Assembly (NCBI GenBank): GCA_009602725.1
Contig: WELB01000251.1
Location: 54,502 to 74,395 of the forward strand
Direction of reading: 5' to 3'
Length of the DNA: 19,894 nt
From: Spirogloea muscicola
Taxonomy: Eukaryota > Streptophyta > Zygnematophyceae > Spirogloeales > Spirogloeaceae
Position numbers and translations under genes: made by a program
Part shown: positions 9,601-18,931 of the stretch, in pieces
How positions within the stretch are numbered: position 1 is the first letter of the stretch
Layout: each line of letters begins with the position of its first letter
Notes under the pieces: generated by a model
The model's input: only the letters and a program-made list of their open reading frames with translations
The model's database searches: none
Told to the model about the DNA's origin: nothing

Positions 9601-12600
9601 CTCGGTAGGTAACATGTACTTGTGCGGCCACATGACAAGCTGTCAAAGCTTGGTCACCGGTAATCATAATCTGGACAAAGGCAAGCAACAACTGCTTGAT
9701 GAGGATAATGGTGACAATAAGCTGCAAGGGGGGGGGGGCTCTCTTTCCTTGCATACAGTAGGATACTGCTGATCTACACTGCACTCTATACGCAGGTCTA
9801 GCAATAGTCAACAGAGGGAGCACAGGTAAGAAGACACAATCTAGAAAGAGTCACTGGATGGACAACACACCAATTGCAATTTATTTTGGTTTGCAGGTAT
9901 CCAAGTCCATGCACTTCAATCTGTGCATAGCATGCACAGTAAGCCAAACGATTGTAATTGGACTTACCAACTCATGGGACGCCTCACTCAGCTCCTTCAG
10001 AACATCTGCAGAGTCTGTTCGCAGAGGACAAGCGAACACCTAGAGAAACAACCTCTCTGTGTGGCCTGTGAGAACCTGCTTATGCATCAAGGCAGATGTA
10101 TGCACATATATAGAGGAACACATTATTATATGATTGTACATATGTGCATATATCTTGGTCATTGATATGTGAGTTGCACAGACTGTAAATTAAGATGCAA
10201 CCTCTGGACATGAGCAGATGGACGACTTCGCAGTTTCTTACAGCAAAGCCAGAAAAAGTAAGGTCACTCTCTATCTCTCCTCTCTCCAACTTCCTCACAT
10301 CTGTGACCTGTTGCAGAAGGTGCTCTTGCCATTAGCAGAGCACTTTAGTTGCAGGTTAGCAAACCCATCTGCCCAGTTCAGCGCAACGTTGATGAGCATA
10401 GAGTAGCAGCTGGATTCAGAGCAGGAGGAGATGCAAGCAGAACATGCAACCAGGGAATCTAAGAACCCTATTCCCTAAGCAGCACAGCGGACATGACATC
10501 CAGGGTGTCATCTAGGGTGTACATGCAGGATCTTCTGTTACCCAAGGCAGTCATGCAGCTTACTGGCATGTCTGAGAGACTCTTGTGTGCAAGAGCAAGG
10601 ACTCTGGAGCCCTGACGGGTGTAGCGTTTGAATGTGTCAGTATAATCAACTGGAACATCCTTGAGCATCGCTAGAATTGTCTCTGGAGCCCCCTGCATAG
10701 CAATTAGACAATGCTGAAATAAAGGACATGAAGACATAACTCCAAGTATCAACATCAGCATGATTGGTGCGTATATTAGACCAAGTAGAAAAAGCCAAGC
10801 GCCACAAGCATGTCATTCAGAAACTGCGGGAAGGTAAGGTACCTTAACAAGGACTGTGTATCCTGGTTTATCATCGACACGTGCTATCACAGCCATGCGC
10901 TTAAGATGGGATGCAAAGTGGTGCCTCTGCACAATCTGAGCTGAGAGGTGAGGTCCCCTGCAAAAGGAACGCATGCATCAGACATGACTCTTCGCAACAT
11001 TTCAGGGTCCTCATTTCACTTGTGGTCTTCCTGACAAAGTCTTCCTAACATGAATCAGGAATGGAGACAGTGTATGTGCAGCAAGCCCTGAATAAGGAGA
11101 AAGACCGAGTCCACTACTTGCGAGAAACAGCCTTCTCTTCAGCTGTGAAGGAACAATCAACCCCCTTGAGTGCTGCCTTTTCCAAAGGGTCTCCAACCTA
11201 CAAAACAGATGTTTGATCAACACAATCGACAACTGCCCGCAAAGACTTGCTAAAGCATGCGAGGGGGCAGAAACCTTGCAAAATTGATCATGCAAGCATA
11301 AGCGTAGGCAGATGTCATGCCCTCTGTGTATATCTCATTGCATTCCGCCAGTCCAGTAACCTCAGCTACAGCTGTGGCAACTCTCTGTGTGGCTTACCAG
11401 CTTGTTGTCCACAAATACAAGTGCGTGACATGCAGCAAGAGCCAGAACAGTCGGTTGCGGCAGTTCAGCTGGCACTGTTACAATGTCAGAGGTACTACTA
11501 GTTCCTGCTACTCCTTGAAATTCCTGCAGGTCATGCAGAGCATATTCAAGTAAGGATCTGATGTCAGCATTGATGAGGCAACTCACACCAGTAATCAACG
11601 TATCCCTCCTCAAAGCAAAGCTGCCCTTATGCTCCAGCCCTCACAACCCATGAATTCAAGGTCCTGAGAGGCAACAAGGTAGGGCACTCAGTCACTACAA
11701 GCATTCTTTCGCGTCTCTCAGTTTGGGTGGGGCATGGGCTCCTCCTCACCATGTCATCGCTTGTTAAGGTTCCTGTTTTGTCGAAGCAGCATGTGTCAAC
11801 CTGTCGTCAAGAGATAACAGCAGGTGAGGCAGACAGTATACTTGATGCTCAGTAAATGTTGCATGATGCGGCATGCATGCACAAGAAGGCAACAGCCACC
11901 ACTTGCTACACTGCCACCTCGAGTGACGTCCATCTACGCCAAGATAGCAGATTAGGGATGTTGACAATTATTTCATTTGCCTTCCAGATCTCAGGCACTA
12001 GCATGCATTGCCCTCATGTTCACAAGATTTCTACAACACAGACAGAGGTATATGGACCTTTCCACCGAAGGGGATGCGAAAAGGCTCAGTGCAGTAGATG
12101 CCTCGTCGAGCAAGAGAGATGAGAGAGCTGTTGACTGCAATTGAAAGCTCCATTGGGAGCTCTGGGGGTATGACTGATGTGATGATGAGAGAGCAATTGA
12201 GCAATAGCTTGTACCTACTCCGGTTGGGGTCCTCGAGACCCTGACAAGAGAGGCAAGAAGGTCATGGACGGACAGTCTAAGCCTCAGCTTTTCTGACGAG
12301 TTTATGGCATCAACCTTCAAAGATTAAATCTATCTGTACCCTGCTCACCCTGTAGCTGTATACTTGGGCACAGGTAGCAGGACACAGAAGTGGAGATATG
12401 TCACAAGCTGGGAACTCCAAGAATGCTCACCTTGACAAGAACATAGCCAGATGCTATGAGGGCAAAGAAGACCAGAAAGAGAATGAAGAGGCCGCTCTCT
12501 TTGCTGTTTGCAGATACCTGGACAGACAATGACTTTCACAACTCAGCAAACACGAGCAACCATAATCCCATGTAATGACAAGGCAGGACGCAGCCTCCTT

Positions 12601-15372
12601 CATACACACAAGCTGCAATCATGTGAACCTCTTCTGGTTAACAGGAGCGTGCTAACAGTGATTGTGAGAAGGACATCAGAACTAGAAGCTTCACAATCCA
12701 TCAAGAATATCTGCTCAAAGCCCTGAATTACGTGACGTCATCACCAGGCGTGACAAGACGCAGAACATTGATTGCCGAAGCTTACTCGTTCAGTTGAGAA
12801 CAGAATGGTGCGCATAAGCTTGCCTTGGCTGGTGTTGAACCCTGTCCTAAGGACAACGGCCAAGCAGCCACCATCGGGTGTCTTTACAGGGTGCATCTGC
12901 ACAGATATTCTGCGTGAGCAGGATTTGTGCAAGCATTGACAAGGAAACAGCACAGAAAGCACAACTGTCATGGTGCAGTAATTTCCTTAACAATGGGCTT
13001 TCATGCAGATGTGTGACAAGATGTGATCCAACTTCACATACAATCCATACAAGCTTTTGGATTAACCTTATCTGGGGTGTGCTGTAGTATCTTGGTGCCC
13101 CCAAAGAGAACATGAGCCTTATCCCTCTTGATGGACAGCCTATCAGTCAGCTCTCGTCCAATCACTGGTCCCTGTAGTCAATGTAACAGTCAGCGCATCT
13201 TGAGAACAATCTCTTGAACACAGATGAGTAAGCAGGTGACTGACGTTGAAACCATCTGCTGAAGCTCCCCAGGCAAGTCAATACAAGCCTACAAGGGACG
13301 GTGTACATCTTCTCGCAAGTTAGATACTGACCTTCCATTGAGGAGTGGACTCCCCTGTAAGTAAGGCCTCATTTGCAATAGCGCTCCCAGCAAGTAGCAG
13401 CATATCTGCTGGTATTGTCCTTTCTTCACTTCCCATGGCTGTTGACCGCCCTATAGACAGGACATCCCCAGGCACGAGGTCTGAACCAGGTATCTTCACC
13501 CACCTGCCAGTCGTAAGTCAAGTTCTCAAGGCAATGTCTGATAGGTGGTGTCTACTGAGTTAATTAATTATGCAGAGATTATGTTGCTGTAACATGGTCC
13601 CTGCGTATCTGAGAATACCTAGACAGGTTATCAAGCAACAAACATGGCTTCTGTCAAGTAACTGCTGCCATGAGTTGGACCTAATGACAAGTGATTTCGT
13701 ACTTGCCACCTCGATGTACATTCAGGCTCTGTGAATCAACTCGGACCCGACGAAGCTCCGTAAGAGTACGAAGCCGACTTTTCACAACTGTTGATTCGAA
13801 TACAAGCAGCATGAATAAAGTGAAGAGACTAAATTGCCAGTAATCGTCCAAGCACCAAAGGGCAACGCAGAAGACCTGAGAAATTAAACAACCAAAGTGT
13901 AAGGCATCTGCAGCATAAGCATCTAACACTACAACGTGCAAGGGAGAAATTTTATTACCATGGGCGCATGCCATCTATACACAAAACAGCTAATAAACTT
14001 GCACAGATTGCTCTATGATATTCCGACCTGAAAAACGAAAAAAGGCTCCATGCACTGTTCCTTCATGAGCTTGCCAAATGTAGGCTGGGGGAATTCAAAC
14101 CTGGAGAGGTGACATTTACCAACTTGTGAGAGATATACAGGAATACTATACCAAATTGCAAGCTGAATATGCTTCATGGTGCTGCTGCAGCATGCATGCT
14201 ATTCAAGGCGTATATTTTAATCGGTCCTTGTCAAAAAAGATGATCAATCTGGGGTTTAGATCCAAGACGTACACATTCTTTCCCCAACGTTGCATAGCTG
14301 CCTGCACCTTCGCTTCAGTGCCGTATCCACCTGCCTTCATGTAGAATTCAACAGGTTCCTTCGTTGGCAACTTCAGCTTCTCAAACTTGTTCTCTATCTG
14401 TGAATAGAGAAAGTGCTGCTTCCTGTACACAAATTGGAACTCTTCGTCCACGAATTTGCTGTTGGAAGTGCTTTGACCAAATAGTTGCTTGTCTACTGGG
14501 AGCTGGCCGAGAGGGAAACAAGAGAGATCGTAAGAAAGGCAGTGTCTCAACTCTTGCTAGCGTCAGAGTCATCCTTCACAGGAGGCTGCGTCTGCTAACA
14601 TATGCTAGTACTCTGAGCAAGCAACAAAAGACGGAGTATCCTATTGATATTACTGGCACGATATTGTTGCTTGGTGAACAGACTAGTCACACGACTGTCA
14701 AGGAGATGCTTAAACCCTGTGTCACAGCCTCAAGATAAGCCTCAATCTCGACTGCCTCATCTTTCGACTTGATTGTGACCTTCATGCTTGAGCTCACCAG
14801 CATGCGCCTGACGACAGGAACCACCTCCTTTTTACCAGAGAAAGCGGTGGGAATGACTTTGCAGATGTCAGCTGAATACAAGTCCTTAACCTGCACCACG
14901 TAGCTCAAGCAATTGTCAAACTCTGGAAGTGGCAGGTAGGCGGAGTATGTCAGATAGACCACTCCTTGGCGGAGGTCATATCGTAGGCACAGATAGGACC
15001 TTGGTTTTTCTGCGAAGTCAGCGTCGAGCTACAGACCAAGGAGGATGACAGAGGTGACCACAGCGGAGTCGTTTGCAGCAGGGCTGGGCTCCAAGTAGGT
15101 GCGCAAATGGCATCGATCTGCACCTTCTGAGCATGAGCGTAGCAGAGGAAGTCCACGGACCACCCGGTGAAGAGCACGGTGAGGATATGCAACAGGCCAA
15201 GAGCGCCGAGCCCGACCATTACATCCGTGGTGTTGAGACTTGCTCCCCCGGCTGCGGCCAGCCAGAGCGCGTAAGCCATCGCAAAGGGCCACACGTCCAG
15301 TCGTCTGGCGATCGGGAGCCACTTGTACACCTCCACTGCCTGCACCGTCTTGGCGTCGACCTGGATCGCCAT
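6635..15372 (-). CDS. PDR2: P5A-type ATPase (MIA/PDR2, Spf1, ATP13A1 family), ER transmembrane-helix dislocase
   Basis: P5A pumps use ATP to extract misinserted transmembrane helices from the ER membrane. Twenty-four exons join in frame to 1255 residues (plant relatives are near 1180). Exons: 15372-15124, 14890-14798, 14502-14273, 14100-14028, 13875-13703, 13503-13332, 13171-13067, 12896-12786, 12517-12431, 12240-12058, 11800-11750, 11523-11398, 11197-11118, 10957-10843, 10692-10564, 10307-10242, 10039-9968, 9670-9489, 9148-9037, 8866-8750, 8474-8345, 8068-7852, 7698-7152, 6982-6635. The start is the ATG before [12 protein letters not shown], followed by the conserved RRLDVWPF. Motifs in order are TGES (322-325) in the actuator domain, the P5A hallmark PPELP (456-460) in helix M4, DKTGTLT with phosphorylated Asp499, KGAPET (616-621), MITGD (707-711) and GDGTND (831-836). 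A Ser/Ala/Gly-rich cytosolic insert fills about 852-957, accounting for the extra length. The C-terminal six-helix part ends in a basic tail. All key residues are intact. Confidence 0.95.
9728..9738 (+). repeat. Eleven-base G homopolymer in a P5A intron
   Basis: Eleven consecutive Gs (Cs on the coding strand) lie in the intron between P5A exons 17 and 18, about 60 bases upstream of the exon 18 acceptor on the coding strand. The tract is prone to length error and is likely polymorphic. Confidence 0.9.
10099..10150. repeat. Inverted repeat in P5A intron 16
   Basis: TATGCACATAT at 10099-10109 is the exact reverse complement of ATATGTGCATA at 10140-10150. An 11-base-pair stem with a 30-base AT-rich loop could form in the pre-mRNA. 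It lies wholly inside the intron bounded by 10241 and 10040. Confidence 0.7.
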
Positions 15373-15512
15373 TGTATTTCCGCACGGTGCACCAGCCAGG
15401 GGCCTCCTGTGCCGCCACTCCGGCACTGCGTGACAGCTACTGTAGCTAGCTGACACCTCTTGACAGCTTACGGCTACGCCACGTAAGCGAGCTCTCAGAG
15501 CCTCAGTCGGCC
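15373..15512. promoter_or_regulatory. Divergent promoter region with phased TGACA repeats
   Basis: Only 140 bases separate the P5A start codon (minus strand) from the ATG at 15513 (plus strand). Within this gap TGACAGCT occurs at 15431-15438 and 15461-15468, and TGACACCT at 15451-15458. The copies share one orientation and are spaced 20 and 10 bases apart, that is, whole helical turns. AGCTAC-T-GTAGCT at 15435-15447 is a 13-base interrupted palindrome overlapping the first copy. TGACAG is the core bound by plant TALE-class homeodomain (KNOX/BELL) proteins. That link is by motif resemblance only. Confidence 0.4.
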
Positions 15513-15787
15513 ATGGCGGCGGTGGCCGCGGCGACGGCGGCGGGCGTCGAAGCGCAGGCCCGTGCCGTCACTCCAGTGGAGCAAATCTTGCTTTCCGCAA
15601 TGGGAGCTAGGAGGCCCAGCTCTGGCAATGCGCGGACCGGCGCAGTGCCACAGGGCCGTGGCAGCGTCCGACCGTCGGTGTGAAGTGGAAGCCGTTCAAG
15701 GTCGACGACTTGGAGTTGGCCAGCCCGTACCATGAGGATCGCCCGTCTGCTGCGCTGAAACAATCTGCAATTTCTGTGGAGCACTAG
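15513..15787 (+). CDS. Unidentified small gene, reading frame apparently broken
   Basis: An ATG in good context (GGCC before ATGG) opens an Ala-rich 56-codon frame that includes TPVEQILLSAMG and ends at TGA (15681-15683). The next stretch, read two bases out of phase, is strongly coding-like: from 15671 it reads PTVGVKWKPFKVDDLELASP and stays open to a stop at 15785-15787. Codons in both parts are rich in leading G and A, as in real exons. No intron of usual size fits between the two parts. The options are a one- or two-base sequencing error, a decayed gene, or an upstream ORF in the leader of the DUF4079 transcript. I recognise no family. A 109-codon minus-strand frame over the same bases is probably its shadow. 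Confidence 0.3.
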
Positions 15788-15961
15788 CAGGGCAGCAACT
15801 AGTATCAACCTTACGGCCGCTTTCGTGGACACCCCTCGAACGTGCTAGGCCCTAGGAGACGCCACGTGCCCAGGCCTCCGCTCCTTGGTGCACTGGCCCC
15901 TCCCTGGGAACCGTATCTGCACCCCACTACTGCTCGTCTCAGCTCGTCGGACCAGCTCGAC

Positions 15962-18018
15962 ATGGCCGCGCCGCTCGCCGCCGCGGCGGCCTCCACGCCG
16001 TGCGCCGCAGCAACCGCCGCCGGCCTTCGCCGGCCCGCCGCCTCCGCCAGAGTCGCGGCTTCTCGGCTCGCGCCGGCCAGTTCCTCTCTGACCAGGCTTC
16101 GCCAGCATTCGATCGGTGAGGCCGGCGCATGGAAAGGGCGTGCAGCGCTGTGCATCGTAGGCGCGATTTCGAGCAATGCAGAGAGGGGCTTCTTCAATGG
16201 TGAACGGGCCTTTCTCCAGATTGCTAGCTGTCTCTCCGGCTGGCTTGAAGCTGGCCAGCCAGAGACGACTGTAACTGCTGGCGACTTGTGATGCCCCAAG
16301 GGCTTGTCGGTTTTGCAGCAGGCTTGGGCTGTCACTTGAACACTAGACGTGCGGCAGCACAGGCAGCCGCAACTTCTTCTGGCGACGAGTCTACTGATGC
16401 CGACCAGGAGAACAAGCTGGCCCTGGGCGCTCCCATTGTCTCAGCTCTCCTGCCCTTCGTCCTCAGCAGCAAGGTGAGGGGAGTGACAGCTGGGCACAGC
16501 TGGGCTCGTCGTGTATCTGACCATACGGCCGTTGAGGACTTGCTTCAGCATTCACCTCTCTGCTTCTTGCGGCTTGGGTGACGCACTCCCTTCCAGTACT
16601 TACTGTGCACAACTGATAGTGTAGAGCTCCCAGAATGCCTCTCGTAGACAACGTTGAGCTTGACAAAGAGCTTAGCCCTCCCAAAATGTCGCTAGCGGCT
16701 GCTACTGGAGATGAAGGATGCGATTTATAAGCTGAGAGTGTCTTCTTAGGTCATATTTGGGACATTTTGAGATTTGAACAGTCAACAAAGCGGGAGGTCG
16801 GAGAAACAAGTCTTTGTAAGAAGTGCACAGGATGTCACTTTTATGTGATGCAGATGTAAAAAGCATCAGAGAACAAGACAGCCTGAGCTGGACAAGGACA
16901 TCGCCCACTGAGTCGCTTGGCCAGAAAGTTGACTTCACATATGGTCTGCTTGATCTGCACAGGATGCTCTTGCAGCGGAAGGCCAATTTGGAGTACTGGA
17001 GGGCAGATCCATAGCGCTGATTCACCCTTTTGTCATGATTGGTCTTTTGGGGACCAGCCTGTGGTCAGCATATCTTGGTTGGCAATGGAGGCGTGTACGC
17101 ACCATTCCAAGTGAAGTTGCAGAATTGAAGAAGCAGATGCCTGCACCAGTGGAGGGCGCTCCTCCTTCTGAGATTGAGCAGAAGATCAACAAATTGACTG
17201 AGGTGCACATGCTTGCTTTTTTTCACCTCTATGAGGCTGGTGCACTTGCTCACTAATTTTTGAGGTCCTTGAATGCACAAGGTCTAGGCACCTGCTCATG
17301 TTCATGATGTGGCTGCGTATGCAATGCACATGGCGTCCAAAGATTGCACCAGATTCTATACCAGCCTTGTGAAAGCAGCATTAAAGAGACGCAGGGGCAG
17401 CTGTCGGAACCAGTCCGTTGCTCATAACAGAGTCATTCGAGCATGGCAAACAGGAACGCAAGACTCTTGTAAAGGGAAATTTCCGGGACCGCCACTGGAA
17501 TGTTGGTTCACTTCTCTTGGGTGGAGGTGTGACAATGTCTATTGGTGGAGCTGTCAACACATACCTGCGAACTGGCAAGCTCTTCCCAGGCCCTCACTTG
17601 TTTGCTGGAGCTGGTAAAATTCGTTCACGATTCGCCTCAAGCATTGCTTCCATTTAAATTAGGGTATTGTAGTACACATTCGTGCACTCTGTCCAAAGGT
17701 AAAGAGAGCTGAACATGAGTACAGCTCTCAGAGGCAAGGCTGGTGTGCTTTGTCTTATGCAGAGGGTTACTGAGGTTCTCATCATGTTCACATATGTTCA
17801 TCTGTCTACGTGATATAGTCGCACTATTTTGGTTTGCAGGTATCACTGCTCTGTGGGCTGCAGCAGCATCTTTGGTACCTGCTATGCAGAAAGGTGACGA
17901 TAATGCTCGGAATGCGCACATAGCATTAAATGTTGTCAACATTGGTCTGTTCCTTTGGCAAGTGCCCACGGGTTTTGAGATTGTGGAGAAGGTTTTCCAA
18001 TTTGCACCTTGGCCTTGA
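15962..18018 (+). CDS. DUF4079 family membrane protein, plastid-targeted
   Basis: This is a member of the DUF4079 family, shared by cyanobacteria and plastid-bearing eukaryotes, with no established biochemical role. Five exons join in frame: 15962-16115, 16319-16473, 16963-17202, 17454-17613 and 17840-18018, giving 295 residues. Residues 1 to about 52 are rich in Ala, Ser and Arg with no acidic residue, typical of a plastid transit peptide. The mature part has four likely membrane helices at about 122-143, 198-217, 231-252 and 263-285, so it should lie in the thylakoid or envelope. Conserved blocks include LEGRSIALIHPFVM, YLGWQWRRVRT, RDRHWN, NTYLRTGKLFPGPH and VPAMQKG. Between helices 1 and 2 is a charged, Pro-containing stretch (about 148-195). 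Each helix starts with a His (124, 197, 231, 263). The exon 3 acceptor at 16963 was chosen because it keeps phase and restores the block before helix 1. Confidence 0.9.
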
Positions 18019-18048
18019 AGCATTAATGCGAAGGTCATTGGAGAACAA

Positions 18049-18053
18049 TGTAA
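18049..18053 (+). terminator. TGTAA polyadenylation signal of the DUF4079 gene
   Basis: TGTAA occurs 30 bases after the stop codon, matching the algal poly(A) signal seen after the E2 gene. Confidence 0.6.
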
Positions 18054-18931
18054 CGTATGTGTCGAGTGAGTGAGTGGCACTGCTGGTTCTTGCAAGTTGC
18101 AGATATTCAAGTGTCGGTGAGGTTGTCAACCAAGTATGCTGCACAGATGCTTGGGTCCTGACCTTATCTGGTGGTCTTCAAGAGGACATGGATAGGGATT
18201 ATTATGCTATTCCATTGTGGGACCTTGGGTTTTGGGAACGAGATTAGTCGCTGCACAAAGTGAGGGATGTGTGCAGGCCTTTGCACATTCACAAAACAAG
18301 AGTCAGGTGTAGGCCTTTCTTTGTCACTTGTGCTTTGACAGAAAAAGGCCAGTCACATGTGCAGCTGACATGCGAATGCTGCTATCCTAGTTGGGCCTTT
18401 CCAAGAGTGAGCACACACCATAGTGCAGAGCTACATGTCATGCTGCTTTGCCTTCAGCTGTTGAGGGTAAGAGTAATGACGTAGTGGCTGTGGTAGATCT
18501 GTGCCTTGTACCTTCATCGTGCAGTTTGAGGTTGTTCTGATCGATCCACAGCTAGCTAACATGTATATATTGACTAATTGCAGAGTTAGATTTGAGCCAT
18601 AAAGTTTGTGTCTGACCGCCTAAGCGGACTGCGTCATCTCTATCACTGTTTTGATGTCTAATACACAATAGTTCTTCTGGGGGTGCAGTGGCCACAATGG
18701 CTAGTCTGGTTGGAACTTTCAACAAGGTAGCCATTGGCACCAGCAAATGCAAGATGTAGAAGTGGAACTTAGATCAGATAAATCGGGGATGCGAAGCTAG
18801 GTCAGACACACAACCGCATCATTGAGGGACGATGGCTGCTTTTAAGCCTTCATCGTTCGCCCGGGGGGTTTGCGCAAGGAGGGAAACTGGCAGATGAAGC
18901 CCCTTTGCAAGGGGGCCGAAGGCTGTAATAA
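18054..18931. other. Intergenic region, no gene recognised
   Basis: Frames here are short and unlike any family I know. An ATG at 18697 in good context is followed by nine codons and then GTAGCC, which could be a donor, but no second exon follows. Base composition shifts to GC-rich from about 18850, marking the approach of the retroelement remnant. Confidence 0.55.

Noticed and set aside
9292-9823. Plus-strand frames across the P5A gene at 9292-9594 and 9494-9772.
   Set aside because: They are antisense to exons and introns of the P5A gene and match no family.
11645-11663. A possible 19-base exon inside P5A intron 11 (AG acceptor, reads DLEFMG, GTGAGG donor).
   Set aside because: Joining exon 11 directly to 11523 restores the conserved DDM-EF-G block in phase; the extra piece would shift the frame.
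17012-17014. An AG acceptor at 17013-17014 as the start of DUF4079 exon 3.
   Set aside because: It requires the wrong phase; the acceptor before 16963 keeps phase 0 and restores the conserved LEGRSIAL block.
18697-18726. A short ATG frame followed by a GT, resembling a first exon.
   Set aside because: Nine codons before the possible donor and no downstream exon; too little to call a gene.
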